From NCBI RefSeq assembly GCF_021462225.1, contig NC_061816.1:14967390-15031389 (forward strand): a stretch of DNA of 64,000 nt. Direction: 5' to 3'. Shown here one piece after another: positions 49,476 to 61,371 of this stretch. Source of the DNA: Girardinichthys multiradiatus. Lineage: Eukaryota > Chordata > Actinopteri > Cyprinodontiformes > Goodeidae. Position numbers and translations under genes: made by a program. How positions within the stretch are numbered: position 1 is the stretch's first letter; each line of letters opens with the position of its first letter. A model generated the notes under the pieces. The model was given only the letters and a program-made list of their open reading frames with translations. It was not told where the DNA came from and ran no database searches.

Positions 49476-50714
49476 TTTTGATTTAGGGAAAGATAGCTTT
49501 TTTCCAAATGAAGAGGTGTTGTGTTGTTGTCACTCACTATGTATACCAAAGAAAAATATGCAAATTAACAATACCATTAATGCTTGATGAGTGACAGCAC
49601 AAAGGAAAACCAGACTCTATCTCAATTAACCCCTGGACCACACGTGCAGAGTGCTGCATCACTTGACATCAAATCACCCATTTCAGCCAGCTTTTAAAAA
49701 GGCAATCACTGATAGAAAAGTTTAAATACACCCTACAGGGAAGAAGGTATTGACACTAGTCCATCACAGCTTATTCACCTGCTTCGTTAAACAGGCCTGT
49801 GTCAAAACAAACGTTGATATCTCACTCTCCTGGAACATGCCTGACAGCCTGGCAGATCCGTTAGGATTTTGGTCAATCAATACGAAAGCTGATACAGATC
49901 ACACCTTCTTCTAGCTGTCCACTTTCCCTATAAGAATGTTTATAAGCATTTCATAGACAGACTGACGTGTGTGTTCATACGTTGGAGCGCCTCCATTCGT
50001 GCATTAACATATTTATGTCTGTATTAGTGAGTGTTTCCAGGGCAGAGCCGTTTTGAGCAACAGCTTGCTGCAGTGCTGTCACCACGCCAGCATTAGTGTG
50101 CATTATTTATCCGCCTGCAGACTGAGCCAATGAAAGGCATAACCATGGCAACCATAGCTGGGCGCGCATACACACACTACGAGGAGAAACATGGGATATA
50201 CTCAGATGGTGTTGACTCAATTGGAGTCTTCGTATGTAAGCGGCAAATCTGACAATTTATGGCTGCAAAAAGGCGAGAAATGAGCAGCTTTTTGAAGCTT
50301 TGTGAGAGCTGGATAAGCCCCTGCGATATCCAAGCAAACTGATTGATTTTTTTTTTTTTTTATTATTATGAAAGTCGATGTGTGCTGGTAGATTTGCATA
50401 TGTAATGCTTTAACTGGATTCAACAACAGAGTTTTTTTTCTTTTTTTTTCTAAAGATTATGACACACTACCATGCAAATATTTAGGCAACTATTTATCAG
50501 CCTGGTTATACAAATTTTCAGAACAGCTACAACTTATGAATTTATTTAGAAAACAGTGATAAAGGTCCAACCATAATCTGGCATACAATGCAAAAAACAT
50601 CAAAGCAAAAAACAGCAATAAAAACCTGTATTTGACTCCTATAACCTTAGCTACCTCTCTGGACTGATGAACACTTGCTACTCTCCAGCTGTAATCAGTG
50701 GTAGGCCTATCCGC
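49476..50714. other. Unassigned stretch with a possible regulatory patch
   Basis: No gene recognised. A GC-richer, repeat-free patch at 49980-50220 stands out and is listed separately. Confidence 0.4.
50126..50153. promoter_or_regulatory. CCAAT word next to an RFX-type X-box-like palindrome
   Basis: gccaatgaaagg is followed 10 bases later by ataaccatggcaacc. Its reverse complement, ggttgccatggttat, closely fits the RFX/X-box pattern (GTTGCC then GGTTAC-like half sites). They lie in a 240 bp non-repetitive, GC-richer patch. No gene start is visible beside it. A match this short can occur by chance. Confidence 0.3.
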
Positions 50715-51200
50715 CCATCTATTCAATTCAATTTATTTTCTCTTTAATTTAACCCAGTTCACTTTTTTGTGCCAATTCACAATAAATGCAATTTCTTTAC
50801 AAGAGAAATAAAGTGATTATTCAAACACAAAGACCTCAATTCCATTCAAATTAAATTTCAAACAAACCAATTTATTACAGCACAATTTCATCATATGGTC
50901 AGATTTAGGTCCAATTACTTCAAGCTAAATTTTATCTAAATTATTATAAATACAATCAAACTGAAAACAATGTTTAAAGCTATTTGTCAAAAGGTTTTCC
51001 AAATAAGCTCAAATGATTGAAAAGAGTTTTTGACTTTGTAGCAATCCTCAAGCATGTAGCAACAGTTGAAAGAAACAAGTACCTTTAAACCCGGAGAAAA
51101 CTCAGGCGATCTAAGGATCAGTGTAAGCATCTGATGCTCCTAATAACTTTGGGTTGAGGGGCCAAGAATGACACGTTGAAAAATGTTTTTTATAACTTGT
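50715..51200. repeat. AT-rich dispersed repeat (aattcaatttatttt type)
   Basis: Opens with ttcaattcaatttattttc and gtgccaattcacaataaatg. Phrases of this kind (cgccaattcacaac after a tcaattcaattta run) start a very common fish interspersed repeat. The body is AT-rich without coding potential and the right boundary is guessed. Family name not assigned. Confidence 0.45.
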
Positions 51201-51540
51201 TGGAAAAAAATCAGGGACAGTTAACAGCAGCAATACCTACAACAAGAGCTTTGTCAAAAAAGAGGCACAAATAAACGCAAACACTAGGCCAGGTGTAGTT
51301 TCTATGGGAAGGTAAAAACAAATAATGTAAAAAGAGTAAAACACAGTGTCATCCAAAGAAAAATCTTGATTTGTTCCCACTTATAATTTTAGCCACAGGA
51401 ACCTGACGAAGATCATCTAATGTTCTTTTGACTGTTCTCCACCTTTTGTGCATTGGAGATGATGCATTATGCTGTTGAGATGGCAACCAGTGTTATGTTA
51501 ACATATCAGTGGCTAAGAAACAAAAAAAATTGGTACTAGT

Positions 51541-53479
51541 ACTCGTCGTCTTCCGCTTTATCCGGGTCGCGGGGCAGCAGAGGCCCAGAGGTCCCTCTCC
51601 CCAGACACCTCCTCCAGCTCCTCCGGGGGGAGCCCAAGGCCTTCCCAGGCCAGCCGAGAGACATAGTCCCTCCAGCGTGTCCTGGGCCATCCCCTGCGCC
51701 TCCTCCCAGTGGGACATCCCTGGAACACCTTCCAAGGAAGGCGTCCAGGAGGCATCCGATATAGATGCCCGAGCCACCTTAACTGGCTCCTCTCGATGTG
51801 GAGAAGCGGCTCTACTGCGAGCCCCTCCCGGATGGCCGAGCTCCTCACCCTATCTCTATGGGAGTGCCTGGCAACCCTACGGAGGAAGCTCATTTCAGCC
51901 GCTTGTATCTGGGATCTTGTTCTTTTGGTCATGACCCAAAGTTCATGGCCATAGGTGAGGGTAGGAACGTAGACCGACCGGTAAATTGAGAGCTTCGCTT
52001 ATCAGCTCAGCTCTCTCTTCACCACAATGGACCGGCACAGTGCCCCCATTACTGCGGTAGCCACACCGATCCGTCTGTCGATCTCCCGCTCTATTCTTCC
52101 CTCACTCGTGAACAAGACCCCGAGATACTTGAACTCCTCCACTTGAGGCAAGAACTCTCCTCCAACCTTAAGAGGACAAGCCACCCTTTTCCGGTCGACA
52201 ACCATGGCCTCGGACTTGGAGTAGCTGACCTTCATCCCAGCCGCTTCACACTTGGCTGCGAACCGCCCCAGCGCATGCTGTAGGTCTTGCCTAGAGGGGG
52301 CCAGCAGGACCACGTCATCCGCAAAAAGAAGAGACAAAATCCACTGGTCCCCAAACCAGACCCCCTCTGGCCCTTGGCTGCTCCCAGAAATCCTGTCCAT
52401 AAAAGTTATGAACAGGACCGGTGACAAAGGGCAGCCCTGCCGGAGTACAACATGCACAGGGAACAGGTCCGACTTAGTGCTGGCAATGCGGACCAAACTT
52501 CTGCTGCACTTGTACAAAGACCGGATGGCCCCTCATAAAGGGCCCCCGATTCCATACTCCATAAGCACCCCCCACAGGGCAAAACACATGTGGACCAGTT
52601 GGGCAAACTCCCATGAACCCTTGAGTACCTTGTAGAGGGTATAGAGCTGGTTCAGTGTTCCACGCCTGGGACGACAACCAAACTGCTCCTCCTGAAGCTG
52701 AGGTTCGACTATCGGCCGGAGTCTCCTCTCCAATACCCTGGCGTAGGCCTTACCAGGGAGGCTGAGGAGTGTGATCCCCCTGTAGTTGGAACACACTCTC
52801 CGTTCACCGTTCTTATGAAGGGGGACCACCACCCCAGTCTGCCAGTCCAGAGGCACTGTCCCCGACCGCCACGCAATGTTGAAGAGGCATGTCAACCATG
52901 ACAGCCCTACAACATCCAGAGACATGAGGTACTCAGGGTGGATCTCATCCACCGTCAAAGCCCTTCCACTGCGGAGCTTTTTAACCACCTCGGTGACTTC
53001 AGCCTGGGTGATGAAAGAATCTAACCCCAAGTCCCCAGCCTCTGTTTCCACCAGGGAATGCGTGATGGCAGGATTGAGGGGATCTTCGAAATACTCCACC
53101 GCCCGATAATGTCCCCAATTGAGGTCAGCAGCCACCCACCCCAACTGTAAACAGTGTTGGCGAAGCACTGCTTCCCCCTCCTGAGGAGCCGGACGGTTTG
53201 CCAGAATTGCTTTGAGACCAAATGGTAGCCCTTCTCCATGGCCTCAACGAACTCCTCCCAGGCCCGGGTTTTTGCCTCTGCCACAGCCCAGGCCGCAGCA
53301 CGCTTGGCCTCACGGTAACTGTCAGCTGCCTCAGGAGTTCCACAAGCCAACCACAGCCGATAGGACTCATTCTTCAGCTTGACAGCATCCCTTACTGCCG
53401 GTGTCCACCACGGGGTTCGGAGATTGCCACCGTGACAGGCACCTCAGACCATTACGGCCGCAGCTATGAGCAGCTGACA
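51541..53479 (-). mobile_element. LINE (non-LTR retrotransposon), 5'-truncated
   Basis: A GC-rich block of about 1.9 kb. Its minus strand encodes most of a reverse transcriptase and its C-terminal tail, ending at a cggataaagcggaagacgac 3' end typical of abundant fish LINEs of RTE/Expander-like type (clade uncertain). The endonuclease half is missing. GC content and composition differ sharply from the flanks. Confidence 0.85.
51558..53350 (-). pseudogene. LINE reverse transcriptase, frameshifted
   Basis: Successive frames give FWQTVRLLRRGKQC, then VDEIHPEYL and NYRGITLLSLPGK (palm motifs), then RQGCPLSPVLFITFMDR, LLFADDVVLLAPSRQDLQHA (FADD catalytic pair), SKSEAMVVDRKR and EFKYLGVLFTSEG (thumb). 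The tail has RLRWLGHLYRMPPGRLPWK-like text (read QLRWLGHLYRMPPG) and GWPRTRWRDYVSRLAW. Frames change at about 53160-53020, 52520 and 51990-51930. This enzyme copies LINE RNA at a nicked target in intact relatives. Motif order is complete for reverse transcriptase, but single-frame translation is impossible. Confidence 0.88.
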
Positions 53480-54334
53480 CATTAAATACACAAATACATG
53501 ATGTTTAGCATCATTTGAGTCTTAATGTTTTTTTCTTTTATTGTTATAAATCCATGGTGGGTATAATAATACTAGATTCAGTAGTACCATCAGAGACATA
53601 TCTGAGTTTTAGTGAAGTTTTTTGTTTGTCATAAAACCCCCATTTAGGAGTTGCTCTAAATTACCTACAAAACTTCAGGTTTCTTGCAAGCATATGGTAT
53701 TATGAATAAGACAACTTGTGCTTTCTTTGAACTCTATTAAGAACTTTTCTTTATAGAAACAATGATACTTCAAAATGTCTTGATCTTGTATGGCCTTCAG
53801 CTGACTAACAGTAGTATGGTTGTGTCTGTCTGCCATATAGGCGATGACTAACACATTTTCTATAGAAGGGCAGCTTGTTGGTAGAGCAAAAGGAGACATG
53901 GAGAGACTGTTATCATGTGTCATGTTGGTAAGCTTGCAAATTAGATTGTCTGAGTTTGCTTAGATCAGCCCCAAGAGATGAGTCATGTTTTGAAAATATG
54001 CACAACGATGAAGGCATAATATATGTATGGTTGAAGGCTTTAAGGTGCCATTGGCAAGCTGCTTGGAATGTAGATCCTTGAGTACTAAATACTATGATGC
54101 ACAATATTTTTAACTCAATATAAATAAAAAAAATAGACTATAGACTGTTATAGCATGCATGCTACATTCACTATAATAAATAGTAATAAAAGATTGTTTC
54201 AGAAGATAAATATGTTTTGTCATTTCACCCCAAGTTTTCAGTTTTTGGACAATCAGTATATATTGTTTTTAGTGTTCAATGTATTCCAGAACCATTTGAC
54301 TAATTTATACAATATAACTACAAAGTATTAGGTA
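53480..54334. other. Unassigned non-coding stretch
   Basis: AT-rich, no gene or element recognised. Confidence 0.45.
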
Positions 54335-54848
54335 CTATTAGGAACAACCTTGTGAAGATGGTGGCTGAAGTTGGTAAGCTTGTCTTTATCCACAGAGACA
54401 CAAGTCCTGCCGTGACATGAATCTGAATGTCACTTACAGAATAAAGAAGCCATCAATGTAAACCAACACACAAACCAGATTAAAGTTTGCAAATGAAATC
54501 AGGGACAAAGACCTACATTTTTGGATACATTCTTATGTGGTCTAATGAAACTAAAATCAAAGTGCTTGGCCATAATGACTATTGATACATTTGAAGGACA
54601 CGGGAAGAAGCTTGTCTGAGATTTATCCCGGCTGTGAAGTACAGTTTTATTCTGTGTGGGTGTTTTGATGCAGGATAGACTGGTGCATTTCACAAAATAA
54701 ATAGCAACATAAGGAAAGAATGTTATGTGGACCTATTGAAGCGAGACAGCCATTACATGCTGTCTTAGACATAAAAGGGTGTTCTAGCTGAACAATGACC
54801 CTTAGTATACCACCATATTGGTTACAAAGTGACTTAAACACAACAAAG
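54335..54848 (+). mobile_element. Tc1-like transposase remnant, first part
   Basis: Shows cttgtgaagatggtggctga, gattaaagtttgcaaatgaa, gggacaaagacctac, gtggtctaatgaaact (site of the first catalytic Asp, SDET-like), ggccataatga, gactggtgcatttcacaaaa and caatgaccc. All are in the order of a Tc1-like transposase. It is cut at 54848 by a 590 bp TIR element and resumes at 55444. Heavily mutated. Confidence 0.75.
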
Positions 54849-55438
54849 GGTATGTCCCAATTCAGGGGCTGCATCCTTCGAAGTACTTGGTCTACGTGGG
54901 CTGGGTCCTTCGTCGACCGCTAAAACCACAGAGGCCGGAAGTGAGCAGCTGTGGATTGGGATGGTCTAGCCTCACCGCTGGGAAGGCTGGCGAGGCAAGA
55001 CGGCAGTTCCTACGGCTGGAGCAGAAAACTCCGAACACGTCGGAGCACATTTGAAATTAGGCGATGTCTTGATAAATCAAGCAGATATTTCATGTCTACA
55101 TAGTTATATTCCCGCACTAAAAACATTGTAGAAGTACATTAGTGTCACATAAAGTGTAATTTTTTCACAATTTAATCACAGCTTTTGCCGCTGTGGTCGG
55201 CCATCGCTGTCCCTGCTTGACCAATCCACTTCGACCCGCAATGAATCATGGTAAATGATAGACCGCAAAGCGTACGACCCATCATTCAAATCGGTCAAAA
55301 GATGGACACATTTGTCGGTGGCCTTTAAGGAGTCTCGGAAGAAGTTATGAATTAGGACAGCCTTCGTCGCCGCGTTGTGACATAACCGGCCTACAAATAC
55401 GGCCTTCAAAGGATCCAGCCCCTGAACTGGGACACACC
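54849..55438. mobile_element. 590 bp TIR element (MITE-like) nested in a Tc1 copy
   Basis: The left end reads ggtatgtcccaattcagggg and the right end, reverse-complemented, ggtgtgtcccagttcagggg; the match continues into ctg. The flanks are caaag (54844-54848) and caatg (55439-55443), a 5 bp duplication with one change. GC-rich interior. A 77-codon minus-strand frame inside has no recognised domain. The surrounding Tc1 text continues across it, proving insertion. Superfamily (hAT or PIF/other) is not certain. Confidence 0.7.
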
Positions 55439-55443
55439 CAATG

Positions 55444-55633
55444 TCAATGTTTTTGAATTATTCCTGGAAAAACTTGTGGGCAGAGCTTAAAAGGTTAGAC
55501 CAGTTCGGTGCAAAGAAAAGGGCCAAAATTCCAGCAAACTACTATGGTACATTGTGGTGGGATACCCATACAGTCATACAATTTGAAAGGCAATTCTACC
55601 GAATATTATGAAATTATAAGTTTATGAGTTTAA
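55444..55633 (+). mobile_element. Tc1-like transposase remnant, second part
   Basis: Continues from 54848: tcaatgtttttgaatta, then aaaaacttgtgggcagagct (the NLWAEL region beside the catalytic Glu in relatives) and gggccaaaattccagcaaac, then a decayed end. Read with the first part, it gives the last third of the transposase. Confidence 0.65.
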
Positions 55634-56916
55634 GGTAAAAAAAAAAAAAACATTCAATTTATTCAGTAAAAAACAAAAGAACAGTAATTTTAACAAGCAT
55701 GAGAGAGGCATAGAGAAAAAGAAAAGAAATTCAAACAAATGCATACAATTCATGCAATAACGCTGGGAGCAATGACATCCACAGAGAAAAAGATCTGAGA
55801 TTAGAGATATTTGCATATTTCATATTAACAGTCAGTAAGTAAGATTTTGCACTTTGTCAAAACAAGATTTAATGTATTCAATATTGTTATTTAGTGAAAA
55901 AAAAAAAATTGACATTTTAACTACTTTCATCTTTATTTTCTGTCGGTTGTTTTTGTTCTAGTTTTTCTTTCTACATAATTATAACACATACAACTGGTGA
56001 CTGGATTAAAGGTAACCTACCAGATCGCACTTGTTTTGGTGTTGTATTATAACTATAGTGTACATACGTACCTCAGATTGACATTTAACCTATAAGAACT
56101 CTTTTTCTCCTGATCATTTTTAATTACTTTGCCAGAATTTAGTTTTAGTCAAAACAAACAATGTTAATTAATTTTTCAAAATAAAGGATGTTTTTGTAAT
56201 CTTGATTGTTGTTATTGTCCTGCCTGTTTAAATAAAAGCTGCAAAAAGATGTGTGGAAAATTCATTCTAAAGACAAAATAATCAAATATTTATTTTCAAG
56301 GTTAATAAGGGAATTTTATTTTGTTTGGTTAAAAACTTTCAAACGGGTAAAAAAAAACTTTTAAAAATTCTAACTGTACTTTTCAATGTTAACGGTTAAT
56401 GTGCCAAACCTTTAATGTGAACTTGTTTTCTTTTCTTTTACGTCTTTTGTTACATGCTTGAAATGATCAAATATAAAAGTCCCTTGAATCTAATTAAATT
56501 ATTATCCTGAGAAATATACATATATTTACAGATTTTGTTTCAATATGTAATAGAAGACACTCAGTAGAAAGGTTAAAATACATCTTTAAGATTCATCTTT
56601 GATAATTATAAAACTAATTTGTTGATAGGTATTAAAACAATATAACCGATCTTAATATCAGTACATAATAAAGGGAAGTGTGTTATGGTACTACTAGAAA
56701 TGGCTGGGGAAGAAGTGCTGAACAATATAGATACAAACCACATTCTTCTTAATACCAGCTCAGTAGAACACTTGATATGAACCACAGTATGAAAACGTTT
56801 AGGCAGATTAGTGGAAAAGAGGAGGCTCAGCAGTGTCTCTCAAGCCAAGTCAACTGTCTCACCAAATAAGGCAGTAGTCTATGTTTTATGTATTTGGAGC
56901 TTGTTGTTCTAAATCA
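55634..56916. other. Unassigned non-coding stretch
   Basis: Very AT-rich with A-runs. Nothing recognised. Confidence 0.45.
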
Positions 56917-58443
56917 TGGGCGGGTAATTAACTTTTTCATGGGGCCGGAAGAAAAATCTGAAATGTGTGAGGGCAGAACCAGCAATGACTCAAATTTAAT
57001 CTTGGCTCATTATACGTTTTCTCATTTTATCTCTTTTTTATAATGAAATACTTAAACTGGATTATTTTGGTAACAAGAAATACAAATATTCTGTAAATAT
57101 TTATGAAAGTGAACAAATTGTGGTTTAGGTTGAAGTGAGAATTAATACTAATTTCATCAAATTAATGGTTTAAAACAAACAGTCATTACATTTAAGTTGT
57201 ATTTTTAACTTGTTAATATTTTCACAACTGAAATGGTGTCTATTATGTTGAACTACTGATCAACTGCATACATGAGCAATAAGTGGTTTTAAGTATTGGA
57301 CAGGCCTGAAGGACCTGAGGTGCTGCAACCTGAAGAAAATGACTTAATAACACAAAGGTACCTCCAATCAGATTAAAATGAATGGAAAAAAGTACCACAA
57401 AGTACTTTAAATACAGCAAAAACTTAAAGAGGTACACACAAAAAAGTTGAATTTTAGGTAACAATACAATAACTACAAAATAAAACTGGAATGACCTGTA
57501 AGAACTGACAAAGCATCAAACTACTCTAAATATTGCAAAATCCTCTACTACAAATAAAGTATTCCAAAACTGAAGTACTATAACGAATATAATGCTTCAA
57601 GTATCATGTCAACAGTTCAGTTTACTTGTTCAATGAGAAAAGTCCAGTCTGTCTTGGGCTGAAATCTGGCTGATCATCTGATGTTGCTATGCACAGGACA
57701 GCAGTGAGATGATCATCAGTTATGGAAGGCCTGTATCTGGATTTGTTGAACTTCATCACTGAAAATGTCTGCTCGCATACATATGCAGATCCAAAGAGCA
57801 CAAGGATATTTTGAGCATGTCTCCTTAAGTGGCGAAAGTTCTTCTGTTTGAGTGAAGAATAAAACTCAAACAGTGGGACTGATCCAAAACGCTCTGCCAA
57901 AAGTGTGCCAGACTGCACGTCAATGTGTTCCATCTGAACATCACTGGAAGCATTATCAACACTGCAAGTGAAGGGAGAAGACACCATGTGCATTTCACTC
58001 TCAACAGTTTGGAAGTCTTGGAATCACCTTGAAAACTCAACAAGCAGTGCTTCTAACATGGATGAGTACTTTTGACTCCTGAATCTCCTCTCTCAGTGTC
58101 ACAGAAGCTTTTCAGCACTTTTCCCAGACTGAGCCACCTGAGGGCTGTGTGGTAGCTTTGGCCATGGTGGTCAGTCTCAGTTTCCTCTAAAAGTGAAACA
58201 AACTGTCTGTGATCTTATAAAGTTAACTGTTTTAATTACAACATCAACAACATGATTCAGTTTAAACACTAACTTGCACAACACTTCCTGATGTATAATA
58301 CATTGAAAAAAAGTTCATTTCTGCTCATGGCTCTTTTCTGCCACTTTGTCCCGGATTCTGGATTCACTGTGGATTCCCTGTCCATGCCTTGTTGAAAACA
58401 TGGCATTCAGAATCAACTTTTCTTTTTTTACCGTTAGATGACA
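56917..58443 (-). mobile_element. hAT-type transposon remnant
   Basis: The minus strand carries both ends of a hAT-family transposase. The left edge has catgggcgggtaattaac, then catggggccgg, similar to the ends of hAT elements in vertebrates. The middle of the transposase is missing, so this is an internally deleted or heavily decayed copy. Right boundary beyond the start codon is not resolved. Confidence 0.6.
57622..58443 (-). pseudogene. hAT transposase (GTF2IRD2-like type), internally deleted
   Basis: The N-terminus near 58443 reads MSSNGKKRKVDSECHVFNKA before a stop at about 58362. It resembles the start of hAT-derived proteins such as the GTF2IRD2 C-terminal domain and its transposon relatives. 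Farther on, broken text like SYHTALRWLSLGKVLKSF (about 58130-58180) and a 123-codon frame (57622-57993) follow. The latter carries LFGSAYVCEQTFSVMKFNKS and SITDDHLTAVLCIATS, the hAT dimerisation (C-terminal) region. The catalytic Asp region is not seen. Loss of the middle rules out activity. No sign of a host-gene exon structure. Confidence 0.75.
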
Positions 58444-59899
58444 TTTTGTGGGGATCAGAGATCAGGGATTTGGCTGCTAGCATCATTGGTCACTGTGTGT
58501 TAGCATCTATGTGCATGCATTCATAAACAGTGCGTCAAGCCCTTTCAAAATAAAAGACAGCTGCATCGCATGCACACCAAAACAAGTTTTTATTTTTAAC
58601 TGGGTGCCGCGGGTCAGACAGGGATTTAAAATGGGTTTAAAATGCCCAAGTCTGCTCCAACTAAATCCTAATTGTCTTGATGAAATAATGCCGCTAGATG
58701 TTCATAACACTTCTCTGTCCCAAATACCTACATTCCAGATTTTAGGGTGGGCTGGAGTAAGGATGGAGCCCACATTTGCATTTGCTCCCACCCTCTCGTT
58801 GCCCTCTCCACTTCACTTCACCATGATCACACCAATCTTGTCAGAAGTGGTTTTGCCCGGCAGATGCTGGAAAACAAAGAAATGCAAAACCAAGATGTGT
58901 AAAAGATTCAAAAACAGGGGCAAAAACTAATTTATTAGAATTTAACAAAACATCATGATTCTATTTCAGATGTTCTAACAATGTTTTCCTAAGCAAAAAG
59001 CTTTAGATGTACTAAAAGACTAAAAAGTCATTTAGTGGATCTAAACATGACTTTAACTTTGTTAAGTTCTTGTCACACCATTTCATACCTTGCTACGCAT
59101 GCTGATATATTTAAATTTCCATTTTACATGGTGTAAACATAAGAAAATGTTTACATTCATTGTTGTAAAACATTGATTTAAAGATTAACTGACAATCTGG
59201 AGATGCAAGTTAAATATGCTATACACAACCTATGAGTGCCCTAAATGGTCAAATAATTATTAGCTGCAAGAAAATCTACCTAAGAAATCTGGCATACCGT
59301 GGTGAGCAAATCTTCAATCAAATTGACTAAGATGTTTTTTTAAGCAATTGCACCAGCATTTGAGAACCATGTGAGTACATTTTTTTAGCAGTGGCCTCTC
59401 TGTGGAAATATCTATGAGGTATCTCTAAGTTGCAACTGTTGTGATTATGAATATGAATATATTATTTCAATCTGAAAAGACTCACAGAGAGAGGGTTTGC
59501 AATTAGAAAAGTTTTAATGATGAGGAATTACATAATTACATCTTTGGCGCTCAGACCTGGGAGGAAGACATGAATGCTGAGAATGATATGAACATTTGTA
59601 AGGCTTAGATTTAGAGATATCTTCCCCCTGATCCGACACTGGTGATGGATTGGCGGCCAGGGAGCGAGGAAGCCATAATAGATGTGGAGGAAGATGGTGG
59701 GGGTGGGGTGGACTCAGCTGACAGGCGAGGAGGAACACATCCGAAGGTCCTTTGAAAACAAGATGTCGGAAGGTGATTGGATGATGAATCAGGCGGACAG
59801 GATGCCGATTGGAAGGCTGGGAGATGCACAGAGGTGTCATCGGACGGCGGAGATGGTGAGGGTGAATCTTTCATTCTGAATTTTTGTTTAAACTCCATT
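58444..59899. other. Unassigned stretch including a GC-rich patch
   Basis: 58444-59580 is AT-rich with nothing recognised. 59590-59880 is a GC-rich purine patch (ggaggaagatggtgggggtg) lying directly before the LTR-like repeat. Overlapping frames on both strands there (up to 108 codons) are proline/serine-rich by composition and show no domain. Confidence 0.4.
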
Positions 59900-61371
59900 T
59901 GCTGGGACCCCAGCCATGGGTTACAACAAGGCCAGTAAGAACTTTTCTGGAACTTTGAAAATAAATTGCATTAACCTACTTCCAGCACAACCAGGAATAA
60001 GGGAATAACAGCGAACTTTCCGTGACGCTGCATTAAAAATCCTGCATATAGCTGCACCGGTTTTACACTGGAAATGAAGACCCACGTCTCATACTGATGT
60101 CTTGGTATCTTTAATTTCTCTCTTTCTCTCTTGACGTTGGAACACCTTAACACCATGAAAACTAAACAACAAACGAAGAACAATACAGTGTCACCGTCAT
60201 TTCTATTACACGTTTACAACAAACTGCACAATTATTACGACATGCCATACTTATGTCATATTTACCGTTTGCGCCTTGTAAATCTAGTGCAGAATGTCCG
60301 TACTTTCAGTGCTGTGTTTCCCTTCTGCTAGCATGTTCAATCTGCCCCACAAGAGCCCTTCCGCTCTTACCCACTCAGGTCACGTGACAACCAAGATAAC
60401 AACAACAGCGGTAAACAATGTATTGCCTTTTTAACATTTCACTTATATTTAATTTTTTTTTTTTACATTTCACATATATTTAAATGTTACCCACTTTTGC
60501 TAATTATTTATGAAATAAACATTATAACAAAATTGATTAGCTGGTTTTGCAACAGTTACACCGCTTTGCAACAAACAGACCTCTTCCACGCAGTTCCCCA
60601 GCGGAACTGGAAGGAGGGACACAGCGCTCTAATGTCTCTTTGCTGGCAAACAGACATAACTCTTTAAACTGGATCCAGAGGGACTACGATCACATGCAAC
60701 AAAGTTAAGTAATGATTTGCTGTTCGAGTATCCAGCATTCATTCATGTAAAGGGTGTAAAGAGACAAGCCTGACTTGACCTTTCTTCTAAGGACTTCAAA
60801 AGCAGCCCTAATCGAAGAGGATTTCCCCTCGGCCTGGAAATGGAGGCCAGGACCGCGACGCATGCCTTCCTGCGTGTACTTGCAGGTAGCAAGAGCTACC
60901 CCGCCACATCACACCCACTCAAGGAATCAAACGTGCCTTTGTCACAGTTCAGGTCAGGCCAACTAAAGCCCTTTCCCACAGCTACGGAGGTTAGCTGCAA
61001 ATTAACCCTTTGTTTACCCACACGTGGATGTTTCCTTCAACTTCGTCGCCTCGGACAACTTCTCCTCAGCACGGTTCACGTAAGAGGAAGTGTTTGGGCA
61101 GAGAAGATTAGTTTAAAATGATGTAATCTGAACAATGTTTGTTTTATGACGCTTGGTTTTGTTTGTGTTGAGAACTCGGCTATGTTAGTTCCGGTAGATT
61201 AGCTGCTCAGCGCATGTGCTTAGTTTATGTGTTCTGTGTTTGTGTTTTTAAAGTTAAGACAAACTTTATTTAAAGGGTGATTTTAAAAAGAGAACATCGG
61301 CCATAACGCACAAGGCAGATAATTAAACACCATTGAGAATTGGTCATCCAGAAGGTTGATTTTATTCAGCA
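59900..61371 (+). mobile_element. Long LTR-like repeat, copy 2
   Basis: Starts TGCTGGGACCC and ends TTTATTCAGCA (perfect TGCTG/CAGCA ends). It corresponds to 20501-21659 read on the other strand: shared stretches include ataaattgcattaaccta near the start, tctttgctggcaaacagac, acaaactttatttaaagg and ggtcatccagaaggtt. A block at about 60050-60580 has no counterpart in copy 1 and looks like an insertion or replacement. No coding region and no clear target duplication, so it is probably an old solo LTR. Similarity to copy 1 stops sharply at both ends. Confidence 0.7.

Noticed and set aside
55176..55409. 77-codon minus-strand frame in the 590 bp TIR element
   Set aside because: No recognised transposase or other domain; it is best explained as a chance frame in GC-rich repeat DNA.
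59514..59898. Proline/serine-rich overlapping frames of 95-108 codons
   Set aside because: Low-complexity composition on a purine-rich patch; two frames overlap on one strand and neither has a domain.
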